Assembly: GCA_965227335.1 (NCBI GenBank) | Contig: CBDDFV010000012.1 | Span: 496,001 to 560,000 of the forward strand | Direction of reading: 5' to 3' | Length of the DNA stretch: 64,000 bases | Source: CBDDFV01 sp965227335 | Lineage (GTDB): Bacteria > Planctomycetota > Phycisphaerae > Phycisphaerales > SM1A02 | Shown here: one piece after another, positions 34,699 through 42,008 of the stretch | How the letters are laid out: each line of letters begins with the position of its first letter | How positions within the stretch are numbered: position 1 is the stretch's first letter | Made by a program: the position numbers and the translations under genes | Notes under the pieces: model-generated | What the model was told of the DNA's origin: nothing | Database searches by the model: none | What the model saw: only the letters and a program-made list of their open reading frames with translations

Positions 34699-34721
34699 GC
34701 GGCGTGATCCGCAGCGTCCGT

Positions 34722-35687
34722 CTACTCCGCGGCGCGACGGAGGCGATCGTGCACCGCCTCCCAGACGCCGCCGTCGCCGGCGGGGCGGACGATCACGATA
34801 CGTTCGGCGTCCGCCGCGTCCGCTTCGCGCAGGGCTGCGTACAGACGCGCGGCGTAGGCGGCGGCGGTCCGGGGCATCCGCAGCACCGCGACCTGGGGCG
34901 TCACCTCCACGTCTTCGGTGACGACGACGATCGCGTGCGGCGTGTCCGTGACGGCGCGGGTCAGCGCCGCGGCGTCGATGAGCACGGTCGGGGTCTGTGG
35001 CGCGTAATGTCGACGGGCGGTGCCGGGGCTTGCGCCCTGTTCCATCACCGGGGCGTCGTCGACCTGGCCGAGGACGTTGCGGATGTCTTCGGCCGAGATC
35101 GATCCCGGGCGGAGCACCCGCACGCGTTCCGGGTCGGTGGTGTCGACGACCGTGGACTCCAGCCCGCCTTCGCACGGACCACAGTCGATGATCCACAGAT
35201 CGTCGACATCGCTGAAGTCCGCGGCGACGTGGGCGGCGGTGGTGGGGGAGATGCGTCCGGAGCGGTTGGCGGACGGCGCGCTCACGGGCCCGCCGAACAC
35301 CTCCAGCAGTTCGAGCGCGACGTTATGACGCGGGGCGCGGACGGCGATGGTGGGGAGGCCCGCGGCGGAGGCGTCGGGAATCTCGGGTCGTCGCGGGACG
35401 ATCACTGTCAGCGGCCCGGGCCAGAAGGCGTCGGCGAGGGCCGCGCACCGGTCGGGCCACTCCGCGACGAGCATTTTCGCCATGGTTTCGTCGAGGACGT
35501 GGGCGATGAGCGGGTTGTCGGCGGGTCGTCCCTTGAGGGCGTAGATCTGCGCGACGCCGGGTCCGCTGAACGTATCGGCCCCGAGGCCGTAGACGGTTTC
35601 GGTGGGGAAGGCGACGACGCCGCCCGCCCGCAGTCGGTAGGCGACGGCGGTGAGATCGGCGTGGGCGGCGCTGAGCAGTCGCGGCAT
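34722..35687 (-). CDS. L-threonylcarbamoyladenylate synthase (Sua5/TsaC family)
   Basis: An enzyme that makes threonylcarbamoyl-AMP from threonine, bicarbonate and ATP, the first step of t6A37 tRNA modification. The 321-aa length equals the long Sua5 form: YrdC domain at residues about 10-200, with FPTETVYGLG, the ALKGRPADNPL loop, and GPVSAPSANRSG, plus a C-terminal Sua5 domain with SPGTARRHYAPQTP. No signal peptide. It is transcribed right after the TolC-like gene, 21 bp apart, so the two form an operon with no functional logic that I can see. A dedicated tRNA modification gene cluster is not present. Confidence 0.96.
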   Translation of the reverse strand: MPRLLSAAHADLTAVAYRLRAGGVVAFPTETVYGLGADTFSGPGVAQIYALKGRPADNPLIAHVLDETMAKMLVAEWPDRCAALADAFWPGPLTVIVPRRPEIPDASAAGLPTIAVRAPRHNVALELLEVFGGPVSAPSANRSGRISPTTAAHVAADFSDVDDLWIIDCGPCEGGLESTVVDTTDPERVRVLRPGSISAEDIRNVLGQVDDAPVMEQGASPGTARRHYAPQTPTVLIDAAALTRAVTDTPHAIVVVTEDVEVTPQVAVLRMPRTAAAYAARLYAALREADAADAERIVIVRPAGDGGVWEAVHDRLRRAAE

Positions 35688-35708
35688 GGGACGCCGCTGA
35701 CCTTGGGG

Positions 35709-37565
35709 TCAGCCCTCCGTGTCCTCGAAGTCGACGGCGATCGCGAGGGGATCTTCCACGACCTCGAGTTCGATCTGGTTGTGCTGCAGTCCGGTGCCCA
35801 TCGCCGCGTACAGGCCGGCGAGCGACGTGGCGTAGTCGACCTGGGCCTGCACTTCCTGGAGACGCGCGGTGGCCATGGTGTCCTGCTGGTTCAGGATGAG
35901 ATCGAGGAACTCCGGCGTGAGGCCGCGCAGCGTCTCCTCGACGCCGAGCACCCGAAGGTTCTCCGCCTGGGCGAGACGGAAGGAGCGGGTCGCCGAGATC
36001 AGTTCGTACTGCGTCACCACATCGCGGAGCACCCGCTTCACTTCGGCGACGGTGTTCTGAATGGCGAGGCGGTAGGCGATGACGGCGGCGGAGCGTCGGA
36101 GGCGGGCGGCGCGGAAGTTTGCTTCCGGCCCGCGGTTTCCGATCGGCATGGAGAAGCCCATCCCCACGATGTAATCGATGAAGTCGTCGTTGAGGACTTC
36201 CTGCGCGCTGGAGCCGTAGTCGTCTTCGAGGCCGTAGTACGCGATGCGGGCGTTGAGGTTCAGCTCCGGCAGCCGCGCGTTGTCCGCGACCAGCGCCCGC
36301 ACGCCGACGTCGTCGATGCCGAGGATCGCGGTCTGGACTTCCGGTCGATTGGCGACCGCGGTGCGGATCGTCTCCACGAGATCGAACTGCACGGCCGGAT
36401 CGATGACGGGATCGGACGGGGCGAGGAGCGTTTCCGAACCGACGGACAGCCGCGCATCGTTGATGAGGGTCTTCAGCTGATCGGAGGCGAGACGCACGTT
36501 TCGTCGGGCGCGGATCACGTCCGCCCGGCGCTGCTCCAGCCGTGACACGGCGTCCGCGTACTGGCTGGGCAGGGCGTCGAGCTGCTGACGCGATTCGATC
36601 CGGTCCCGGATCTCGCCGCCGACCGACACCCGCCACTCCTGAATCGCCAGGTTCTGACACGCCAGCACCAGACGCCAGTACGCCGACTCCACTTCGAAGA
36701 CGAGGTTGAGCAGTTCGCGGCGGAGATCCTCGACGGAGCGCCGCTCCGCGTTGCGGGCGATGCGGATCGTCGCCGTGTTGACGGCGCCGCCGAAGCCGCG
36801 GAGCAGCGGCTGCTCCAGACCGAGACTCACCGACGACAGATAGGCGGGGTCCGGCGAAAGCTGGACGCCCGGTCCGTTGTTCTGCGAACGGCTCAGCGCC
36901 GCCTCGACCTCGAGCGAGCCCCCGGTGGTGAGCGGTTTCTGCACCCCGGTGGCGAAGCGGTAGGTCTCGTTGGACTGCACCGGCGTTCCGAGCGGGATCC
37001 CGTTCAGCACGGGCGTGGTCTGCGGTTGATCGATCTTCGTCAGGTCCACATCGGTGAAGAAGATCGCGTCGAAGATCGCCTCCGCCGCGATCACGTCGCT
37101 CGCATTGATGGCGGGCTGCAGACGCGCGATCTGAACCGTGAGGTTGTTCTCCACCGCCGCGGCGAGCGCCCACTGCAGCGAGATGGGCTGCACCGCCTGC
37201 GGGCCGCCCGTCAGGTCCTGGTCGAGCTGCGGCAGAAGCGCGGCGGGGCCGAGTTCCGGACCGATCTCCTCCAGCTCGTCAAGGCGGTCCGCCAGCGCCG
37301 CGGCGACTTCCGACGGCGGCTGGGGCGGCGTCCGTCGCGCCGAGCCTCCGGGCGGCAGGTCCGACAACTCGCGGGCGATCGCCTCGTCGACACTCTGACG
37401 CAACAACGCCTCGCCCGATGAGCCGCCGTCGAACGGCGTCTCGCATCCGGTGAGAACGCCCGTGATCAGCGCGGCGGCGAGGGGGACCGTCCGGGTCAGT
37501 CGCGGGACGGCGGGGCAGGAACGAATCGATCGCGTCGGAATCAGGACTGCTCGGCGGCTGTTCAT
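35709..37565 (-). CDS. TolC-like outer membrane efflux lipoprotein
   Basis: A 618-aa outer-membrane channel-type protein. The N-terminus has a hydrophobic stretch ending at a lipobox LTGC (Cys41), so it is probably a lipid-anchored OEP protein. The conserved OEP heptad helices follow (LEEIGPELGPAALLPQLDQDL, IARNAERRSVEDLRRELLNLVFEVESAYWRLVLACQNL), in two repeats. A secretion or drug-efflux partner (periplasmic adaptor, inner membrane pump) is not next to it. A minus-strand TAGGCT lies 7 nt before the ATG, with no ribosome-binding site. It starts the operon with the Sua5 gene. Its length is longer than E. coli TolC (about 490 aa) because of the N-terminal extension. Confidence 0.92.
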   Translation of the reverse strand: MNSRRAVLIPTRSIRSCPAVPRLTRTVPLAAALITGVLTGCETPFDGGSSGEALLRQSVDEAIARELSDLPPGGSARRTPPQPPSEVAAALADRLDELEEIGPELGPAALLPQLDQDLTGGPQAVQPISLQWALAAAVENNLTVQIARLQPAINASDVIAAEAIFDAIFFTDVDLTKIDQPQTTPVLNGIPLGTPVQSNETYRFATGVQKPLTTGGSLEVEAALSRSQNNGPGVQLSPDPAYLSSVSLGLEQPLLRGFGGAVNTATIRIARNAERRSVEDLRRELLNLVFEVESAYWRLVLACQNLAIQEWRVSVGGEIRDRIESRQQLDALPSQYADAVSRLEQRRADVIRARRNVRLASDQLKTLINDARLSVGSETLLAPSDPVIDPAVQFDLVETIRTAVANRPEVQTAILGIDDVGVRALVADNARLPELNLNARIAYYGLEDDYGSSAQEVLNDDFIDYIVGMGFSMPIGNRGPEANFRAARLRRSAAVIAYRLAIQNTVAEVKRVLRDVVTQYELISATRSFRLAQAENLRVLGVEETLRGLTPEFLDLILNQQDTMATARLQEVQAQVDYATSLAGLYAAMGTGLQHNQIELEVVEDPLAIAVDFEDTEG

Positions 37566-37572
37566 GGCCGAA

Positions 37573-37578
37573 AGCCTA
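37573..37578 (-). promoter_or_regulatory. putative leaderless -10 element (TAGGCT) of the TolC-like gene
   Basis: Minus-strand TAGGCT, 7 nt, then ATG. No Shine-Dalgarno and no good -35. Confidence 0.45.
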
Positions 37579-37677
37579 GCAGCGCTCCGGGAATCCGGCT
37601 ATCGAATCGCGGTCGTTGCCGCGCACGGCGCGGGGCGGTACGCTCGACGCATTGCATTGCCAGCACGGAGGTTCGCC

Positions 37678-39603
37678 ATGTCACTGATCGCCCGCCGTCG
37701 TCCCTGTTCCGTCCGTCTGATCGCGACGGCCCTGCTGGGGTCGCTCGCCCTCGCCCCGGCCGCCGTCGCTCAGAACGACGGATCGGCGACGAATCCACAG
37801 GCCTGGCAGGCGGTCGTCACCGTCGACGCCGCGCCCGTTCGGGTCAACGCCTCGCGTGGCCACTACGTGATGGCCAACCTCCCCCGGGGCGCGGTGGTGA
37901 CCGCGTCCGACGAGAAGGAAGGCTTCATCCGGGTCGCGGCGAGCGGGCCCGCCTTCGCGGACACCTACGGTCACATCAAGTTCCCCACCGAAGGGACGCC
38001 GCAGGTCGCCGTCAAGGGCGCGCGGGGGACCGCCCTCCAGACGGTCCGCGTCTACGCCCCGGACCTCCGCTACGACCAGCACCCGGACCATTCGTGGAAG
38101 GCGGTCGCGACGCTCCGCAAGGGCGATACGTTCGAGATCGTCGACGTGAAACGACTCGCCAACGAGATCGCGTATGTCGTTCGCATGCCCGCCGGCGTCA
38201 CCGGCTGGGTGGACCAGACCGACCTCCGCCGGGCGACCCCCGGAGATATCCAGGCGTGGCGACGAACAGTCGAGGCCCGCGGACGCGAAGCGGATGTCGT
38301 CGCGCGACGCGCGGCGGACGCGGTCGAGGCCGCCGCGCAGCCCGCGACCGCCGTCCCGGACGGCGCCGACGTTGAAATCGGCGGTCCCCGTCCGATCGCA
38401 GGCGCATCCCCCGAACCGGCCATCGGCGAACCCCAGCCCGAAGGGACCGACCTCGATGCGTCTCCGCCGGACGTCGTGGCGACAGACGACGCCGCCGACG
38501 CGGCGAGCGATCCCACCAGCGCGGCAGCCGATGCCACCAGCGCGGCGACGGATCCCACCGAGGCGAAAGCCATTCCCACCCGCGCGGCAGGCGATCCCGC
38601 CAGCGCGGCAGCGGCTCCCGCGAGCGCGGCGACGGATCCCGCCAGCGCGGCGGACGTTCCCGCGCGCGCGCCGCAGCGGGCGCCGGAGGCGACCCCGGCC
38701 GAAGTGGACTATCGGTTCATCACCCCCGCCGAGCCGCGTCCTGAGCGTCGGGTCACGATCCCGAACGCCCGGCCGGCGCCCGCCGCGGCCACCCCGGACC
38801 GGCCGGCCGCCGATCCTGTGCGCGCGCCGGTCCGCACGCCGGAGGCGGCGCCCGACGCGTCGGACGTCACCATCACGCAGCCGGACATTGCGCCTGCGGC
38901 CGCGACGCCGCCCGCCGCGCCGCCGACCGAGCCCGCCAACCAGCCGCTCGCGATCGAACAACGCGAGATCGCGCCGCCGGCGGCCGAACTCGATCCGAAT
39001 CGTCTGGAGGCGCGTCGGATGCTTGCGCGTCTGAGCGGCGATGTGGCGGGCGACCTCACGCGTGAGCAGTCGCGCAATCTCTACAGGCAGTTGGAGGAGG
39101 TCAACGCCCTGCTCCGCACCGGCAACCTGGCCACGGCGGAGGTTCAGCCGCTGCGGGCGTTGTACGACCGTCTGTCGATTCTCTCGACCGAGGACCCGGT
39201 GGTGCAGCGGTATGCGAAGACACGTGCGCGTCAGCTCGGGTTGTGGGCGGAGGCTCAGACGAAGGTTTCGCAACTGGCGACGCTCGAGATGGAGATGCGC
39301 CAGACGAACACCACCATGCTCGCGTCGATCCGCCGGATGCGGTCGAGCGGGATCTACGATGCGGTGGGTCGGCTGTCGGCGTCGAGCGTGTTCGTCGGCG
39401 ACATGCTGCCCCGCTTCTATCGGGTGCACGATCCGGCGACCGGACGGACGATTGCGTACATCGATGCGGAGCAGGGCGCGTCCCTGGGTCGGCATCTCGG
39501 TCAGATCGTGGGAATTCGCGGCGAGCGGGTGCGGGATCCCGGTCTGGGTCTGACGTTGATTCGGCCGGCGCACGTTGACACGCTGACCCCGTCGAACGAA
39601 TAA
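37678..39603 (+). CDS. secreted SH3-like-domain protein with seven-residue repeats and coiled coil
   Basis: A 641-aa exported protein. The ATG at 37678 has ACGGAGG 6 nt upstream and yields a clean signal peptide (ending AVAQN); a longer frame into the promoter is rejected. Residues about 25-190 contain two SH3-like units (VTVDAAPVRVNASRGHYVM and VRVYAPDLRYDQHPDHSWKAVATL). Residues about 275-330 are seven-residue Ala/Thr/Ser-rich repeats (DPTSAAA, DPASAAA). The C-terminal third (about 440-600) is a helical region (LTREQSRNLYRQLEEVNALL and WAEAQTKVSQLATLEMEMRQ), probably coiled coil. The protein could bind cell-wall polymer through the SH3-like units, but no enzyme is visible. TACGCT at 37639-37644 may be its -10. 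Confidence 0.78.
   Translation: MSLIARRRPCSVRLIATALLGSLALAPAAVAQNDGSATNPQAWQAVVTVDAAPVRVNASRGHYVMANLPRGAVVTASDEKEGFIRVAASGPAFADTYGHIKFPTEGTPQVAVKGARGTALQTVRVYAPDLRYDQHPDHSWKAVATLRKGDTFEIVDVKRLANEIAYVVRMPAGVTGWVDQTDLRRATPGDIQAWRRTVEARGREADVVARRAADAVEAAAQPATAVPDGADVEIGGPRPIAGASPEPAIGEPQPEGTDLDASPPDVVATDDAADAASDPTSAAADATSAATDPTEAKAIPTRAAGDPASAAAAPASAATDPASAADVPARAPQRAPEATPAEVDYRFITPAEPRPERRVTIPNARPAPAAATPDRPAADPVRAPVRTPEAAPDASDVTITQPDIAPAAATPPAAPPTEPANQPLAIEQREIAPPAAELDPNRLEARRMLARLSGDVAGDLTREQSRNLYRQLEEVNALLRTGNLATAEVQPLRALYDRLSILSTEDPVVQRYAKTRARQLGLWAEAQTKVSQLATLEMEMRQTNTTMLASIRRMRSSGIYDAVGRLSASSVFVGDMLPRFYRVHDPATGRTIAYIDAEQGASLGRHLGQIVGIRGERVRDPGLGLTLIRPAHVDTLTPSNE
38509..38676 (+). repeat. 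21-bp coding minisatellite, eight units
   Basis: Eight consecutive units of seven codons (GAT CCC ACC AGC GCG GCA GCC type), giving xPxxAxx peptides such as DPTSAAA and DPASAAD. Units differ by a few bases. Unit number could vary between strains without frameshift. Confidence 0.85.
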
Positions 39604-39631
39604 TCCGCCTCCGCCTGCGGGCGGATCGGGC

Positions 39632-39704
39632 GGGGCGCTAGCTCAATTGGGAGAGCACTGCCTTTGCAAGGCAGGGGTTAGGGGTTCGAGTCCCCTGCGC
39701 TCCA
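39632..39704 (+). tRNA. tRNA-Ala (anticodon TGC)
   Basis: A 73-nt cloverleaf: acceptor stem GGGGCGC with GCGCTCC (one G-U pair), D stem GCTC/GAGC, anticodon stem CTGCC/GGCAG with TTTGCAA loop (anticodon TGC), five-nt variable loop, T stem AGGGG/CCCCT with TTCGAGT, discriminator A. CCA is not encoded. A TCCGCC-TGCG-GGCGGA hairpin (39610-39625) separates it from the upstream stop codon. Confidence 0.97.
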
Positions 39705-39728
39705 TTCACCCACGTGACCGACAGACAA

Positions 39729-39758
39729 ACGCCCCGCGGTTGCGAAACCGTGGGGCGT
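39729..39758 (-). terminator. bidirectional-type hairpin, best as minus-strand terminator
   Basis: Arms ACGCCCCGCGGTT and AACCGTGGGGCGT (one mismatch) around a GCGA loop. On the minus strand the hairpin is followed by TTTGTCTGT, giving a plausible terminator for the methyltransferase gene that ends 60 bp away. On the plus strand no T-run follows, but it may still help end the tRNA transcript. Confidence 0.7.
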
Positions 39759-39818
39759 GGTCGTGATGGTCGTTGTCAGGGGGCGCGGCGTCCCGGGTCG
39801 CGCTTTTCGGATCCGGGG

Positions 39819-40622
39819 TCAGGTCGCGGCGGGCTTCACCGCTTCCATGATCGTGGTGCGACCCACGAACGTTCGCCACGCCCGTAGTTCGCGTGCGACC
39901 GCCCGGTTCTCCTCCCACCAGTCCAGGCCGGACCGCATGCGGTCATGCACGACGCCCGCCGCGGCGGACGCGAGCCAGAACAGCGGTGCGATCACGACGG
40001 AGCCCTTCTTCGCCCGGTCGATGTGGAAGCGGGTGCGCTCGAATCCCGCCAGCATCGCGAAGTAGTGCATCAGGTAGAGATGGAGCGGCCCGATGTGGCC
40101 GCTCACCGTCACCACGTCCTGATCGGCCACGGGAAGGATGTCGTAGAGCGGCATCGTTCCCGTGAAGAGGTAGCGCAGCCGCGCATTGATGTTCAGGATG
40201 TTGGGGGTCGTGAAGACCACGCGTCCGCCCGGACGGACGATGCGGTGCGCCTCGCTTACCAGATGGAGTTGGTTCGGCACATGCTCGATGACTTCCATGC
40301 ATACGATGAGATCGAACGTGTCGTCGGCGAACGGGAGCCGGTCCGAGAAGTCGGCGTGTTCGCAGGCAACGGGGTCGTACTCGAAGTTCTCGGGGTAGAG
40401 ATCACAGGCGGTGAGGATCTCCGTCGCCGGCTGGCCGCGTGAGGCGAGATGTTCGGCGAGCTTCCAGCTCAGATAGCCCATCCCCGCCCCGAGGTCGAGG
40501 ATGCGCTTCCCCGTGTAGTCCACATCGCCCACCAGGTCGAGGACCTTCCGCGTGGTGGCGGGATGGGAGAGCGAGGGAATCTCGCGCGGGGGCGTGGGCA
40601 GGGTGATCGGCGCGGCGGTCAC
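39819..40622 (-). CDS. class I SAM-dependent methyltransferase
   Basis: A 267-aa cytoplasmic methyltransferase. The SAM-binding motif I is ILDLGAGMGYLSWKLA (residues about 41-56), motif II lies around residues 70-75, and motif III/IV is FDLIVCMEVIEHVPNQLHLVSEAHRIVRPGGRVVFTTPN (about 102-140). The C-terminal half (about 150-260) is partly hydrophobic and may bind a lipid-like or glycan acceptor. Substrate cannot be inferred. Its start overlaps the stop of the ChaN-like gene by 4 bp (ATGA), so the two are translationally coupled. A likely terminator lies past its end. Confidence 0.88.
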   Translation of the reverse strand: MTAAPITLPTPPREIPSLSHPATTRKVLDLVGDVDYTGKRILDLGAGMGYLSWKLAEHLASRGQPATEILTACDLYPENFEYDPVACEHADFSDRLPFADDTFDLIVCMEVIEHVPNQLHLVSEAHRIVRPGGRVVFTTPNILNINARLRYLFTGTMPLYDILPVADQDVVTVSGHIGPLHLYLMHYFAMLAGFERTRFHIDRAKKGSVVIAPLFWLASAAAGVVHDRMRSGLDWWEENRAVARELRAWRTFVGRTTIMEAVKPAAT

Positions 40623-41809
40623 GGGGCGGGATCCGGCGCGGGCGTCGGCGGCGGCCAGGGTTTATCGTCGGGATCCGTCTCCGGCTGGCTCGCCGGCGGT
40701 TCGGGCTGGGTGGTCGGGGCCGGCGCGGGGTCGGGTTCCGCCGGGGGCTCGGGCGTCGCCGCGTGGGCGGTGTAGATCACGACATCGGCGCTGCCGCGAT
40801 CTTCATCCAGGAGCGTGGTTGCGTCCGCGGGGTTGAGATCGATCGTGAGGATGCGGGCGTGGGGCAGTCGCCGGCGAAGTTCGAGCACCGTGCCGCCTTC
40901 GTGCAGCATGTGGAACGCGCCGACGAGCAGGATCACCTGGTCCGCCTCGCCTCGCCGGAGCGTGCGTGCGATCGAGTCCGCCATGGTCGCGTCCCAGATG
41001 AGCTGGCTGCGGAACATGGGCCGGACCTCTTCGCGTTCTTCGGTCGAGGCCTCCTCTCCGGCCATGAGATCCGCGAAGCGATCCCAGTACATCGTCCGGT
41101 ACTGCTCGCGGGGCAACGCGAAGTTGCGACGCTGTTCCGCCGTGAACGCCCGCAACGCGTCATAGCCGAGACGGCGTCCCAGTCGCATGTACCGCCACGG
41201 CGCGTTCGCGGCGATGACGGGGGCGTCGGCGTCCTTCGCCGCGTCGATCACGGGCTGATAGAACGCGTACCAGTCGAACCATCCGACATTTGCGAGCGCG
41301 CGTTCGAGGACGGCGCGATCGCCCTGCCCCTCGCCGTCGTCGTCCCCGTCGAGATAGCGTTCGACGGACTCCCACCACTTCGCCTCCGACACCCCGCGGA
41401 CGAAGACTTCCTGTTCGATGAGGTCGTCGAGGTAATCATCGACGAGCGCCTGCTCATCGCGTTCGAGCATTTCGAGGGCGACGGCGACGCGGGCGCCCCG
41501 ACGCGCCAGCGCGTCCTCCACGATGGCGAGCTGGATCGCATGGGCGACGCCGTCGTCGTGTCGTTCGCCGAGGACCACGACGTCGGCCCATTCGATCACG
41601 GGTTGAAGCTCGGTCCACGTCAGGCGGCGGCCGTTGGTCCCGTCGAACATGGGATGGCGGCGGACCGCGTCGGGTCCGGGGACAGGGTCGATGAGCGCTT
41701 CCGGGCCGAGGGGGCGGGGCATCGGCGGTCGGGGGGATGCGCAGCCGGGGAGCAGCGTCAGGCCGGCCGCGAGGCCGACGACGGCAGGGAGGAGGGCGGT
41801 TCGGATCAT
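40619..41809 (-). CDS. ChaN-like lipoprotein (haem-binding uptake, Tiki superfamily)
   Basis: A 396-aa lipoprotein. The N-terminal signal ends in a lipobox at LLPGC (Cys23). Residues about 70-320 are a ChaN-type domain: VVLGERHDDGVAHAIQLAIVEDAL, VALEMLERDEQALVDDYLDD, and VILLVGAFHMLHEGGT, which match Cofac_haem_bdg proteins that capture haem at the cell surface. The C-terminal 55 residues are a Pro/Ala/Thr/Glu-rich tail (PEPPAEPDPAPAPTTQP), probably a flexible or cell-wall-spanning segment. It is first in a two-gene operon. The start codon follows a leaderless-type promoter with TTGACG, 17 nt and GATGCT. A haem function is inferred from the family only. Confidence 0.85.
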   Translation of the reverse strand: MIRTALLPAVVGLAAGLTLLPGCASPRPPMPRPLGPEALIDPVPGPDAVRRHPMFDGTNGRRLTWTELQPVIEWADVVVLGERHDDGVAHAIQLAIVEDALARRGARVAVALEMLERDEQALVDDYLDDLIEQEVFVRGVSEAKWWESVERYLDGDDDGEGQGDRAVLERALANVGWFDWYAFYQPVIDAAKDADAPVIAANAPWRYMRLGRRLGYDALRAFTAEQRRNFALPREQYRTMYWDRFADLMAGEEASTEEREEVRPMFRSQLIWDATMADSIARTLRRGEADQVILLVGAFHMLHEGGTVLELRRRLPHARILTIDLNPADATTLLDEDRGSADVVIYTAHAATPEPPAEPDPAPAPTTQPEPPASQPETDPDDKPWPPPTPAPDPAP

Positions 41810-41815
41810 GGCCTC

Positions 41816-41844
41816 AGCATCGCCGGGGGGGCGGATAACGTCAA
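41816..41844 (-). promoter_or_regulatory. leaderless promoter with -35 (TTGACG-N17-GATGCT), ChaN-like gene
   Basis: On the minus strand TTGACG (41844-41839) is followed by 17 nt, GATGCT (41821-41816), 6 nt and the ATG at 41809. A Shine-Dalgarno is absent. Confidence 0.6.
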
Positions 41845-42008
41845 CGCGGAAGGGGTCGGCGGGTCGGCGGGGGGCCGTTTTTCTTCCCGTGGGGGGCGGG
41901 GGCGGCTACCATCGTGCATCGGCGGCGTTCCCCCGCCCGTCCCGCGGTCTCCGCCGCGCGGACCTGCGTCGCCACCCCGCGATCATCTCATCAGGCAGAG
42001 GTATGGAC

